Shown one piece after another: positions 21,921 to 31,093 of a stretch of 31,093 bases of DNA; the stretch's first letter is position 1; every line of letters starts with the position of its first letter. This DNA comes from Hypsibius dujardini. Its lineage: Eukaryota > Tardigrada > Eutardigrada > Parachela > Hypsibiidae. Position numbers and translations under genes: made by a program. The notes below the pieces were generated by a model. That model was not told where the DNA came from, did no database searches, and saw only the letters and a list, made by a program, of their open reading frames with translations. Where the stretch lies: contig LRSR01000772.1 of the NCBI GenBank assembly GCA_001579985.1, forward strand, positions 1-31,093, written 5' to 3'.

Positions 21921-22201
21921 ATGAAGTTTTTCGTGGGCGCTATGTTCGTGCTGATGCTCGTGGCCAGTTTCGCCAGCACCGTGTTTGGAGGACATGTGCG
22001 TCCTTGTGACGAGGTAAGGCACGGGAAAGGTCAAAGTTTAGCGTTGATCAAATTCGTATTTTTTATTTATTTTTTATTCGTACTTGTATTTTTCAGACTT
22101 GTGGCCGACCTCAAGACCAGATGGAAGCATGCTGTAGTGCCCACAATGCTCGTACCGGAGGAAACGTCCATTGCAACCACAACAGAGAGGTGTGGTGCTA
22201 G
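21921..22201 (+). CDS. Diapausin-like secreted cysteine-rich peptide, two exons
   Basis: Exons 21921-22013 and 22097-22201 encode 65 residues. Residues 1-23 are a signal peptide (Lys-Phe-Phe start, hydrophobic core, ending STVFG). The mature part (about 42 residues) has six cysteines in the pattern C-x3-C-x9-CC-x12-C-x7-C, with PCDETC, EACCSAH and a terminal VWC. The insect diapausin (diapause-specific peptide) family has the same layout: PCDQVC, ECCRAH and a terminal YC. Those peptides are secreted, disulfide-rich, and reported as antifungal and as calcium-channel blockers. The single phase-0 intron falls inside the first cysteine loop, and AATAAA follows at 22364. Family membership rests on cysteine spacing and short motifs; function is inferred. 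Confidence 0.75.
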
Positions 22202-22363
22202 GTGATCCTCGAGTCGTCGACCACAGCGTCAGAAATTTAGGAAGCGAAACACCAATTTTCCGCTTTATGGCCATTAATTATTCACACCGTCTTTACAGTT
22301 GGCCGTTTTCGACGCTTTGACTGATTTGATGATACAACACTCTTGAATTCTTTTCGACTTCAG

Positions 22364-22369
22364 AATAAA
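22364..22369 (+). terminator. Polyadenylation signal AATAAA of the diapausin-like gene
   Basis: AATAAA lies 163 bases after the stop codon of the peptide gene, on the same strand. Confidence 0.5.
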
Positions 22370-22634
22370 CCTGCTAATCTTTAATAACGTTATGTAATAA
22401 CAAAGAGTGAAGAATCAAAAAAAGACAGACCCATCAGCGTGACCTTTATTCGAACCTCTTTCTAGCAAAACCTCTCTCCCGATTCGATTTGATTCAGATA
22501 GCATGGCCAGGGATGGATGATACGGTTAATGTAGAAAACCATTGATGACGTCAGTGCATTTTGAGAGAATCTATCTGATGGTCTGATCGACTGTTTTTAT
22601 TGAATGTATCTTACCTGGATCATAAATGAAGTCG

Positions 22635-22727
22635 TTATTGTCCATTGCGGGAGTGCTGCTCCGCTAACGTGGCTACGATCCACAGAAACACCAGCCAGCC
22701 ACACGCCAGCAACATGAGGGTGCTCAT
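22635..22727 (-). CDS. Possible 30-residue hydrophobic micro-ORF
   Basis: The ATG at 22727 opens 30 residues: a Leu/Trp-rich hydrophobic stretch (MSTLMLLACGWLVFLWIVATLA) cut at a plausible signal-peptidase site, followed by EQHSRNGQ. It resembles the general layout of the micro-peptides at 24248 and 25124 but shares no mature sequence with them. It may be chance. Confidence 0.2.
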   Translation of the reverse strand: MSTLMLLACGWLVFLWIVATLAEQHSRNGQ

Positions 22728-24247
22728 CGTCGCAATGGAGTTAAAACAATGCCGTGTACATGTAGGTATACAAATAAGAGTAGAGTACACGTGGTCAAAA
22801 CGAACAAAGGCGTAGCTAATAGTTAAGGCAACTGGATATCATTGAGCCCCAAGAAACAGCTCAAACAGAAATAAAGGACTACGGTCTGAATTTGAATTTA
22901 AACTGCACTGACGACAAAGGCTGGGCTGCACAAACCTTGGATTGTAAAGAAGGGGTCTTGGGGTGCTGTCAAGAGGGAAAAGAGGAGCTACACATAACCT
23001 TGCAATACCGCACGTTGACGTCATTCGTAAAATGCCCCTCAGAAACTTGTCATTTTTATCTGCTTTTCTGGCTAGGTCGTTACATATTCTTTGTTGTGAT
23101 GCTGGAATCAAACGCTCCGGAAGTCATCAACGCGTTGTCGCAGTTGTTTGACTATTACCTGTACACGGTAAAGTTTTTTCCCCTTCCGTTTCCAACACAG
23201 AGTAAATGACAGAGTAAATTTTACCGCCTCATTTTGGCACAATAATTGTATTTTTTACATTGTACCTAATAATAATAACAATAATATAGTACTTATATTT
23301 AAAAATGGAACCTTGAGTTATTCTGAATTCAAGGGTCAAAGATCGCAACAAATCAGGACGAACTGACCGCTCCCTTTCCGGAGTACTTGAGTACCGTATG
23401 CTCGTCTGTCTGTCTGTCTGTCTGTCTGTCTGTATGTCTGTCTGTCTGTAAGTCATTCTATCTGTCTCCCTGTGTGTCTCCGTATCTGTCTGTCTGCCCG
23501 CTTGTTTGACTGTCTGTCTGTCTGTCTATCTCTCTAGACCTCAGAGTGTCTGGATGTCTCTCTGTCTGTCTATCAATCTACCCAACGGTTGACAAGGCTG
23601 CCGGCTGTTGTGCTGTTCGTTTGAAGAGGAATCACCGACGTTTTTCTGTCCCCTAATTTACAGACCGGAAATGCAGTTACGAATGTCAACGAGTCATCCG
23701 TAGAACAACCCGCATGGTCTCTTTGATAGTTAATGCCTTCGTTATTCTGGTTCTTTTGTACGTGTGAATCTCGGGCTGCCTCTGTCTGCCACTTCTCCAA
23801 GTACCGACCTGCAGAGCTACCTGATCGAATGTGCTGTACCACGTGGTCTGTTTGCCTGCTCTGCTGTCTGATCATATGTTTGACTGTCTGATTCTGCGTC
23901 GGCCTGTGTCTGATTTTATGTCTGTGTCTGTGTCCACATCCATGTCCCTATTCATGCCTGTTTTCCGTCTGTGTTTCTCCTAGGTGCAAGAATTGCGTGC
24001 ACTTGTTTAGAAAACTGCCTATTACAGACACGCCCTATACGCATTTGCAGTACATCGGGACGCGACGAAGTATATTAACAACATCAACGCCTCAACGTTT
24101 TAGTGCGTCTCTTCTTGTCCGATTGTTCCGATTATCCGACTAACGAGCGAAATACAGATCGCTCTAAAAAATCGCTCCAGCTTTTTCGAAAATCGCTCAA
24201 AAATCGGATCAATGAGTGAATGAGAAACGCGGCGCTCATTCCGCTCA
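22728..24247. other. Gene-free stretch with CTGT microsatellite
   Basis: A CTGT array lies at 23405-23450, with a degenerate continuation to about 23580 and TGTCTG-rich echoes near 23860-23960. An open frame at about 22892-23209 lacks an ATG and matches nothing I recognise. A cluster of AATCGCTC words lies at 24158-24200. Confidence 0.45.
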
Positions 24248-24358
24248 TCAGCGTACCAGCTTGCCGTAGACCAGCTCACAGACCTCCCATGCCTGAATCC
24301 CGTCGGCCACCAGAAGGATCACGACCACGGGGAGAAAGAAAAATATTTCGGAATTCAT
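24248..24358 (-). CDS. Short secreted peptide, paralogue 1 (WEVC family)
   Basis: A single-exon 36-residue frame starts at ATG 24358. Residues 1-23 form a signal peptide (hydrophobic FFFLPVVVILLV, then ADGIQA). The mature part is WEVCELVYGKLVR, with one cysteine. Its paralogue at 25124 has the same WEVCELVYGKL core. Between them five codons of that core differ at the third base and none changes an amino acid, whereas the signal peptide has many replacements. That pattern is what purifying selection on a secreted product gives. The 5' flank (CAAAGCTCACTGCTACC) also resembles that of the paralogue. A TATA-like run (24450-24462) lies about 100 bases upstream. I do not recognise the family; one cysteine would allow a disulfide dimer (inference). 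Confidence 0.65.
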   Translation of the reverse strand: MNSEIFFFLPVVVILLVADGIQAWEVCELVYGKLVR

Positions 24359-24449
24359 GGTAGCAGTGAGCTTTGTAAAAAATGCTGGAAAACGCTAGTG
24401 CTCTGTCAAATGAAGTGTTCCTTGTGCGAAAGGTTTAGCCTATATACGT

Positions 24450-24462
24450 TATATATATATAC
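24450..24462 (-). promoter_or_regulatory. TATA-like run upstream of the minus-strand micro-peptide
   Basis: TATATATATATAA read on the minus strand lies 92-104 bases before the start codon at 24358, a reasonable distance for a core promoter with a short leader. It could equally be a TA microsatellite. Confidence 0.3.
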
Positions 24463-24787
24463 CTAGTTGCAAAGTATAATTTTTCCACTTTAACATATTG
24501 CCTTCAAATTATACGCATATACATGCGTTCAAATGGAATATACTGCGTTTAAACTGTTCAGGCGGTATGGGTAAAACAATTGCATTGGTCTTACAAACTA
24601 CGTTTTCGTTTGTTATAAACAGCGTTGTTGTAGTCCTTAGAGGTTCTGTGCGCTTGTACTGTAACAAGTAATAATTATGCCTATGGTAGACAGCTAGATA
24701 ATGTTGCCGCATTTTGATGTGCTAACACCGAAGAATACAGACCTGTTTTACGACGGGATTTGTACTCTAAAAACAAAGAAGAAATTC

Positions 24788-24977
24788 GATCAGCGCAAAA
24801 ATGCCTTTCGACTCGAAACGGAATATCTGACCTAACAAACAAACAAAAAATATCTCATCAGGCCAAATTGATCAGCGCAAAAATGCCTTTCGACTCGAAA
24901 CGGATTTGAAATATTCCTGTTTCAAGACGGAATATCTGGCCTAACAAACAAACAAAAAATATCTCGCCAGGCCAAAT
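24788..24977 (+). repeat. 82-bp tandem duplication between the divergent micro-peptide genes
   Basis: The first unit (24788-24869) and the second (24870-24977) both run from GATCAGCGCAAAAATGCC to CAGGCCAAAT. The second carries an extra segment of about 26 bases with a further GACGGAATATCTG start. It occupies the shared upstream region of the two peptide genes. Confidence 0.85.
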
Positions 24978-25123
24978 GCGATTTTTCCCCATTCCGTCTG
25001 ACCAATTTGAGCGCGGTATTAAAGCGGATAGGGACAGGGTTTACTGTACCCTGTAGGTGTACATAAGCTGAAACTAGCGCACAAGAAAGAATTTTCCGTA
25101 TTTCTTCAAAGCTGACTTTCACC

Positions 25124-25237
25124 ATGAATTCCGCCTTTGTTTTCCTTGTCTGCCTGTCTGTGATCATGCTGATGGCCGACGACGCTCAGGCATGGGAAGT
25201 GTGCGAGCTGGTCTACGGGAAACTGCAGCGCTGGTGA
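25124..25237 (+). CDS. Short secreted peptide, paralogue 2 (WEVC family)
   Basis: A single-exon 37-residue frame starts at ATG 25124 (context TTCACCATGAA). The signal peptide is residues 1-23 (FVFLVCLSVIMLM core, ADDAQA end); the mature part is WEVCELVYGKLQRW. It is transcribed away from its paralogue at 24358, with 765 bases between the start codons. Homology to the paralogue runs from the 5' flank, through ATGAATTCCG, past the stop into a GAGCG-rich 3' flank. A good donor-like CTGGTGAGC overlaps the stop, so a longer spliced form is possible. The paralogue lacks that donor but ends at nearly the same point, so I prefer the short form. Function unknown. Confidence 0.65.
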   Translation: MNSAFVFLVCLSVIMLMADDAQAWEVCELVYGKLQRW

Positions 25238-25275
25238 GCGTGTGAGGGAAAACGCCGCTTTTTCATGCTCGTGCA

Positions 25276-25361
25276 TCAACGCTCACTGATCTTTTGAGTG
25301 GTCAACGCTCACTGATCTTTTGAGTGGTCAAAGCTCACTGATCTTTTGAGTGGTCAACGCT
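25276..25361 (+). repeat. 26-bp tandem repeat, 3.3 units
   Basis: Three full units of TCAACGCTCACTGATCTTTT plus GAGTGG and a partial fourth lie just downstream of the plus-strand micro-peptide. The unit resembles the 3' flank of the minus-strand paralogue, so it probably expanded from shared ancestral flank. Confidence 0.85.
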
Positions 25362-25933
25362 GAGCAAGAGCAAATTTTTTAAGCGGCCTATTTTTCGCTC
25401 TTAGTTTCGGAATGACCTGACTTCCAATTTGACTGAAGTATAGCAGCAGTGAAATGTTCCATGTCTGTGTTCCATGTCTGTGTGCATGATTATAAAAACA
25501 TGAATGTTTGACAGTACTTGCTAACTCACATAAACTACGGTACATGATCAAAAGTCACTAGATCTTGGAGAATTTCTGAAGTCATGTGCTTCGACGGATC
25601 GTATGGCTTGGTAACTCCATCCCCGAGAGGATGTCTCTCGTCACGTCCTGACACTAAACATTCACTCACTCTCATGACCAAAATTTCAGCCCGATCGGTC
25701 AAAACTGACGGTGAGCTGAAAAGTCGACCGGCCTCGTTTTATTTGTATACTTTGTGACATCAAACGGTAAAAGCCTGAACAAAAAAATAAAAATATTTGT
25801 GCATTGCAAGGCGGACATGGATTAATCACCCTAACGCTTTATGGTCGAGATAGTTTTCTAGAATGCTCTGCAAGTAGCTACAGAAATGCTTCTGTAGTTA
25901 CAGAAATAGGAGGAATGACAAGATCGGCCGGTG
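25362..25933. other. Gene-free stretch
   Basis: No coding or repeat feature beyond short direct doublets was recognised. An AATAAA occurs near 25785 and could serve the upstream peptide gene, but it is about 550 bases away. Confidence 0.4.
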
Positions 25934-26216
25934 CAAACTATGAATGGCAGTGCCGTGTGATTCCAGCGGTAAGGGGTTCTGTCCCGGTCCATGATAATTG
26001 GCCATTTCACGGAGGAGACGCTGGAATAGCAGATTGCGGATGAGGAGCTCGGTGGACTTCTGATAGCGAGGACGCGGCGATGCCTGGGCGATATTTGTAC
26101 TTCCGTCTCGTTCCCTCGCAGACCCGCTTGCGCGCCTCCCTCGCAGCAACATGCTTCACCGCCCGAGCATTTTTGCCACCGATTGCCTTTCTAGCAAACT
26201 GCTTTGCGCGAACCAT
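25934..26216 (-). pseudogene. Histone H3.3-like pseudogene, copy B (truncated)
   Basis: The minus-strand ATG at 26216 starts MVRAKQFARKAIGGKNARAV, and the frame runs to YKYRPGIA. The same 11-nt deletion as in copy A then shifts the frame. The continuation RYQKSTELLIRNLLFQRLL is readable one frame over. The Lys lost to a stop in copy A is intact here, and the 37-bp duplication is absent. The C-terminal H3 exon found in copy A (17321-17195) has no counterpart here, so this copy ends near 25934. The shared 11-nt deletion shows that the gene was already broken before duplication. Confidence 0.8.
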
Positions 26217-28013
26217 CCTGCAAAGGCTTGATAAACTTACACTTACTTCCGGGTTCGCTGCGAAGCGTAGAATTTTGACGGAAGGGAAATGGACTCTCAC
26301 ACTGCGGAGAGCTTACCCATTGACAGAATGAATAGTCAGGGCAGAACCATGGGGTGCATTCGAAAAATGGTGGACATGCGAATCAGAAGGGAATCGAGGT
26401 GTCGAAGATTAAGTTGACTGCTGGAAAACGAACAAACAGGAAGTGTGACTTCGCGCGTCTGATCCGCCCAAGGCAAGTCACAAACAAACGCCCGATCGGC
26501 TAGAACAGTCCTTCCTCCCGTCCATCCCAGACACACTGATCATCACGGGCCATGGACGCCCTAAAGTCTCTCAATAAGAACCTCAACTCAAAAATTATCG
26601 CGATTTCATAGTTCCGTTTTTCCCTTTCCTCAATCGACGTCGTACGAACTTTTACTCGCTGCTAAATACGATCCAGCCCGGGCGTTCACATGCAATCGTG
26701 ATTCATCTACCAAGTGCTAGATTAAGCACTACCAATCAGAAAACAGGCAAATCTCTAACATCTCCTCCAAAAGCCCAAGAGACTCGTACAAAGCACATAT
26801 ACTCGTACGGTAATAAGAAACGAGGGATCTGCTAAAACTGCCCATCGTGTTAGATCAAAAACAAAACCGGCAACAAATTTCTTCCACGTAGCATGAGGTT
26901 ACCGGAAAGTACAGACAAAAAAAGCTACGCGAGGGCCAATAACTTAGAAAACCAGGAAATCATACAGCTGCCGAAGCATCCATCGCGCGAAATTCACACC
27001 GAACCACCGCGATACACAATCCGCGATTCACCAGGGCACAATTCCTCCCTCAACTTGGCATCATCCGATTCACTCGAGTATCGCACATCCAGTCCCTCCA
27101 ACTCCAACGTGCTCTTCAGGTAGGTCAAGTTCTCCACCAGCACTTCGCGCTCATTAAAGTCCAACTCGGATTTCAAGGCTTTCACGCCCTCTCGTTCGTA
27201 GTTGGTCTTGACCATATGCACAAACGGCATCACCTTCTTCATATGCTTCGTCACCTCCGCATCCTGCTTCAGATCATTCAAAATATCCTTGTTGTCTGGG
27301 AGGACGTCGCCCTTGGCCAGATAGCCTTGGATAGTTTTGAGGACGACCGTCTGCCAGGCGGGATACGACTGAGCTACCCAAATGATGGCATGCGTCGGCT
27401 TGGCCGGACCAACAGTTTTGCCTTTCGCGGGCTGGAGATACGACTTGAGCTTCAGCCGGTACTCGTGGAGCGAGTGGACGAGATATTCAGTGGCCTGTAC
27501 CAGCTTGTGGTCGATCGGGCCGGCTACGGGAAACTTTGCGCTCATGAGGCTTTCCTTGTGGCCGAGAAGAGTCTTCCAAATGTGCTCACAAATGTGTGGG
27601 CAAATTGGCGCCAGGAGCAACGTTTGGACTTCGAAAAACCTGAAAACAGACATAAAAGCGGTTTTAGTGTCTCGTCTCATCAAGACTCATTAAGTACCCC
27701 AAATCATTCTATTAGTACCACGGTTTTCGTACTAACTCAAAGCATCAACTAGCATCAAACAGTAACTACCACTTCGTATCAACTATTAATTATTAATTAG
27801 TGAAAACATGTACCTGTCCATCAAGCCACGATGCAAGCCGTCGGCGCCGCAAAACTCTCGATACCGGCTCAAACACAGCTGCAGCTCAAAGAAGCCAGAC
27901 TTCAATGCATCCTTATACATCATCTTCTCGTAGCTCGCCTCCGTCAACTGAATCTTCGCGTTGATATCATTTTCAAAGGCCCGATCGTTGAACGTCAACT
28001 CGGTCCGGTCCAC
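25934..28013 (-). repeat. Segmental duplication copy B (matches 17826-19738)
   Basis: This is the partner of the block at 17826-19738 and contains the functional LARS1 3' end. The difference in length comes mainly from the 238-bp deletion in copy A and small indels in the H3-proximal flank. Confidence 0.85.
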
Positions 28014-30998
28014 CAGCAACACCTCGCCCTTCACCTTGACATCCTTGACGTAATCCAACCAGGCGTACAGGCGGAGAACACCGGCGTCCGCCGTACTGAC
28101 CGCAAAGTTGGCGTCATCCAGTCCGTCCCCAGCGTCGGCCAAGGCCAATCGCATCCCGTCCGCAGAGTACAGCTGCACCGCGTCTTCCAAGGTGAGAAAG
28201 TTCCCAGTAGATTTGGACATTTTCTCCGAGTTCAAGAGGCTGTGGCCGTTGACGCGGACGCTATTGGGCCACTTGGTGTGGTCGTCCGGCCACATGGCGA
28301 CGTGATTATAGAGGAAGAAGCTAAGGTGATTGGGGACGAGATCCTTCCCGGTCACTCGCAGATCAACCGCGTACCAGTAGTTGAATTCGTTCTTCAGCGT
28401 TCTGAGGGTGGCTTCAAGAATGCCAGAATCCTTGGGATACGGGGCGTCTGCGAGGAAGATGTAGTCCCATACTTCCGGAGTCATCTGCTCAGCTCTACGA
28501 TTGAAAGCTCGTGTCCTGACAAGTTGTGACTTGTGAGTAACTCACAATGAAAACAAAAATGCGTACCTAATTCCTGCCGGTCCAGTTTCACTTCCGTCGA
28601 AGGGTTTCATCAACAGATGTGATACCGTGTAGAAGGCCATGTAGATGGTGGAATCGGAGAGGGACTCAATGAGATACTTCTCATCCCATGGCAATCGAGT
28701 TCCTAGACAAAAAAATCCACTTTTGACCTGCGCCGAATGTCCGATAAACTTGCGAATTACGAATGCCATCTCGGATCCTGCTTACCAAGGCCGAATGACC
28801 GTGAGCAGGCATACTCATGGAGCCAATCAATAGCGGCCAGGAAGTTCTTTCGTGTATCGTCGGAATACGTGTTAAGCTCAGCCAAACTCTGGCGGACCTG
28901 ATTCTTCCACTCTTCATTCCCATAATCCAAATACCTGCAATCCACAAAACCCAGTTTAAAGAGGTCGAACTCGTTCTACTCCAAACGTGCCGTTTTACCA
29001 TTGGTCACAGAGGGCCACGACGCATTCATCACCAGACCGGGAAATCACCTCCTTCTCCGGCTCCATATAGACCACGGCCTCACCCGATTTGACAAGTTCC
29101 TGTTGAATCACCTTCTTCACATCCTGCACCTTCTTGCCGGTGTGGGGACCGACGATGATGGTCTAAAAAGAAAATCACAAATAATCGTTTTAGCTGCGTT
29201 CAGTTCGCGCCCAACTAGAATCATCTAGGAGTTGATTGCTGTAGTGAATCGACTGCCTAAGTGAGAATCTGGCATCTGCACATATCGCATCGCATCCGAC
29301 TGATAAGCAACATATCCTTGTCCAGTTGTCCCAGCGAACCCGTAAGTAAACTTACGCCTTCGTAGAAGCCTTTGAGGTAGACCCGCTCCTTCGCTTCCGC
29401 CAACTTCTCGCGATCATTCTGGCTCACCACTTTCAGCTGCTCGCACGCAGTGACGGCTGACAAGTTACCATATCCGGGAACATCGATAATGGGGATCGGG
29501 TCAAACGGCAACACCATGTCATCGGTGATTCCATATTTAGCACGGAAGGGCTGAAAAGGGAACACGTTGTAATGTAGGGAGGCACAGGTGCTTTTCTACC
29601 CATTGCACGGAATAGAATAGTGTTTTAAGCAACCACATTAATTTTGCACGCACTACCAAGTATCCAACTTCATGTCGAAGAGAGAACCCGTTGTACGTGC
29701 CACCCGAGGAGAGAAAATAGTATCATCCCCCAAAATTACCTGCTTATTCTTGAGATCACGAAGGGCAGCGAAATCATCAGGCGAATCAGATGGTACACTG
29801 GTCACAATGCCGGTTCCTGTTGATGGTGCGAAGAACATCGTTTTTCGAGTCTGACACTATTCCAGGCACGAAGGTGAATGAAGCTATCCATACCCTTGTC
29901 GCCACGGATGTTCAACATTGGCAGGGCGAAAATGTGAGGATATGACGAAAGCGGAGCCTTCAATTTTGCCCCCAACAGATCCTAAAAGGAACATTTCAAT
30001 GGACTGTACGCTCCCGATCTCAAGGGTCGATTATGCCCCACCCCCGCTGATTCACAACAAGCTTGAGCGGATCCAGTATTACTGTAATCCGCTGTGCATA
30101 GTGCACATTCATTCCATAGCAATTACGGTCGCGAAGCCCGACAAAAATCAAATCCCCGTATTTACCTGTCCCGTAAGCGGTTTTCCATCTGACTTCAGCT
30201 CCACTTTGACGAACTTGCCAAACTCTGCTGTCATGTCCTGGTAGGCCATATTACGCGCGGCGCGCTCCGTGGAGATGAAGACTTCACCGTTCTTGTGTTC
30301 TGTGGCAATGTACGTCATTTCCGGCTGCACCCAGCAGTTGGTCTGACCGTACATCGTCTCCGGCCGCATCGTGGCGGCGACTAAGAAGACTTTCCTTCCC
30401 AGAGCATTCCTGGATTACAACAAAGCAAAAACGTGCCACATGCAGTCACCTTGTAATAACACGTCCACCAGGGGGCGTAACGGGCACGTACTGCAAAGCC
30501 GCCGGAAACGGTTCGAGGATCTGCATCTTGATTAGGGTGTACTCTTGAGGTCCAACAGCCTGGAATTTCAAACAAGAACTGGTACACAATAAAAATGGAA
30601 ACCCGAGAAAAAATCCACAACTTCATTTTCGATAAGGAGCCGTGTGTGCGGTAACGATAGTTTGATAAAGTACTTTGAGACTAAATAAAACTTCAAAGTC
30701 ACCTCCAATTTTGCACGCACTACCAAGTAACCAACTTCATGGAAGGAAGAGAGAACCCGTTGCACGTGCTACACACGTGGCAAAAACCTTGCGCTAACCG
30801 AATTAAGCGCTTAAACTCGGGGGCTGTGTACAACAGCCATCCAACGAGTGTAATGGCTTTACTCGGTTAGCGCAAGGTTTTTGCCACGTGCTACTTGGTT
30901 AACACATTTCAAGATTCCAGGGGACAATTCATACCTCGCCAGCGCTTCGATCATGGTCCATGCAGGGTTGTTGGTCCAACGGGGAATAGATTGTGTAC
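26994..30998 (-). CDS. LARS1: Cytosolic leucyl-tRNA synthetase, 3' eleven exons (5' end outside window)
   Basis: Class I enzyme that charges tRNA-Leu in the cytosol and edits mischarged products. Minus-strand exons: 30998-30935, 30559-30450, 30409-30166, 29981-29894, 29816-29740, 29550-29356, 29162-28999, 28934-28786, 28702-28567, 28494-27814 and 27639-26994; all phases agree. The CP1 editing domain shows the Thr-rich [16 protein letters not shown] and the universal Asp region [22 protein letters not shown] and [20 protein letters not shown] match animal LARS1. The KMSKS loop is intact ([14 protein letters not shown], 28223-28209), as is the anticodon-binding region ([15 protein letters not shown]). 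The HIGH motif lies beyond the window. Two oddities: an extra stretch before NALGRK near 30450, and a stop soon after REELCPGE, where other LARS1 proteins continue for about 110 residues. The last exons are duplicated as a pseudogene at 18974-19738. Confidence 0.93.
29641..29702 (+). repeat. Intronic repeat shared with the hairpin element at 30710
   Basis: TTTTGCACGCACTACCAAGT, then CCAACTTCATG and AGAGAGAACCCGTTG, recurs at 30710-30769 with a few changes. Both copies lie in LARS1 introns. Confidence 0.7.
30710..30897. mobile_element. Hairpin (foldback) element in a LARS1 intron
   Basis: The left arm CACGTGGCAAAAACCTTGCG, continuing CTAACCGA and TTAAGCG, pairs with the right arm GCTTTACTCGGTTAGCG plus CAAGGTTTTTGCCACGTG. 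The arms are about 40 bases. The centre is GGGGGCTGTGTACAACAGCC. Related single-arm sequence occurs in the PAXX intron (16190-16260), and the left flank is shared with 29641-29702. Confidence 0.75.
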
Positions 30999-31093
30999 CT
31001 GGAAGACAATCAGACAATCAGCCTAACAAGCCGGAGAAAAGGGCAGAACAACACAGGACAACAAACTCTGCTAGTGGACCAACAAATTCTGCT

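Noticed and set aside
22892-23209. 105-residue plus-strand frame
   Set aside because: It begins at TTG, not ATG, and shows no recognisable domain or splice pattern.
23401-23580. CTGT microsatellite frames on both strands
   Set aside because: Simple-sequence translation with no other coding evidence.
25276-25361. Regular direct repeats that could suggest a CRISPR array
   Set aside because: The units are directly adjacent with no spacers, and the DNA is clearly from an animal nucleus.

Overview
The window is nuclear DNA of a small-intron animal. Genes are split by GT-AG introns of roughly 50 to 1,300 bases, and four genes belong to conserved animal or eukaryote families: SUZ12, a MED15-type KIX protein, PAXX and cytosolic leucyl-tRNA synthetase. 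A diapausin-like peptide gene points to an arthropod or another ecdysozoan, because that peptide family is best known from insects. I cannot name the species. Much of the rest is short non-autonomous inverted-repeat elements, minisatellites and simple repeats such as TTGA and CTGT.

Layout from left to right. Positions 1-2898 hold the end of a dispersed inverted-repeat element, a 21-bp minisatellite and degenerate low-complexity DNA. Positions 2899-7063 (+) carry a complete SUZ12 gene in seven exons; its second intron contains a foldback element with a minisatellite core. Positions 7064-11818 contain no gene I recognise but at least four inverted-repeat elements, one of them a nest of hairpins. 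Positions 11819-15037 (+) encode a compact KIX-domain protein resembling the N-terminus of MED15. Converging on it is a two-exon PAXX gene (15449-16793, -). Positions 17195-19738 (-) are a decayed duplicate block: a histone H3.3-like pseudogene plus an unprocessed fragment of the leucyl-tRNA synthetase gene.

Positions 19739-25934 are sparse. They hold a tandem repeat interrupted by a hAT-like MITE with a visible target-site duplication, a two-exon diapausin-like secreted peptide gene (21921-22201, +), and a head-to-head pair of tiny secreted-peptide genes (24248-24358, - and 25124-25237, +). The mature cores of that pair differ only at synonymous sites. From 25934 to the end lie the second copy of the H3 pseudogene and the intact 3' two thirds of the LARS1 gene (-), which runs off the right edge.

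The genes do not form one pathway: SUZ12 acts in chromatin silencing, the MED15-like protein in transcription, PAXX in DNA end joining, LARS1 in translation, and the small peptides are secreted. The most novel material is the divergent micro-peptide pair. The best evolutionary case is the LARS1/H3 segmental duplication with uneven divergence.
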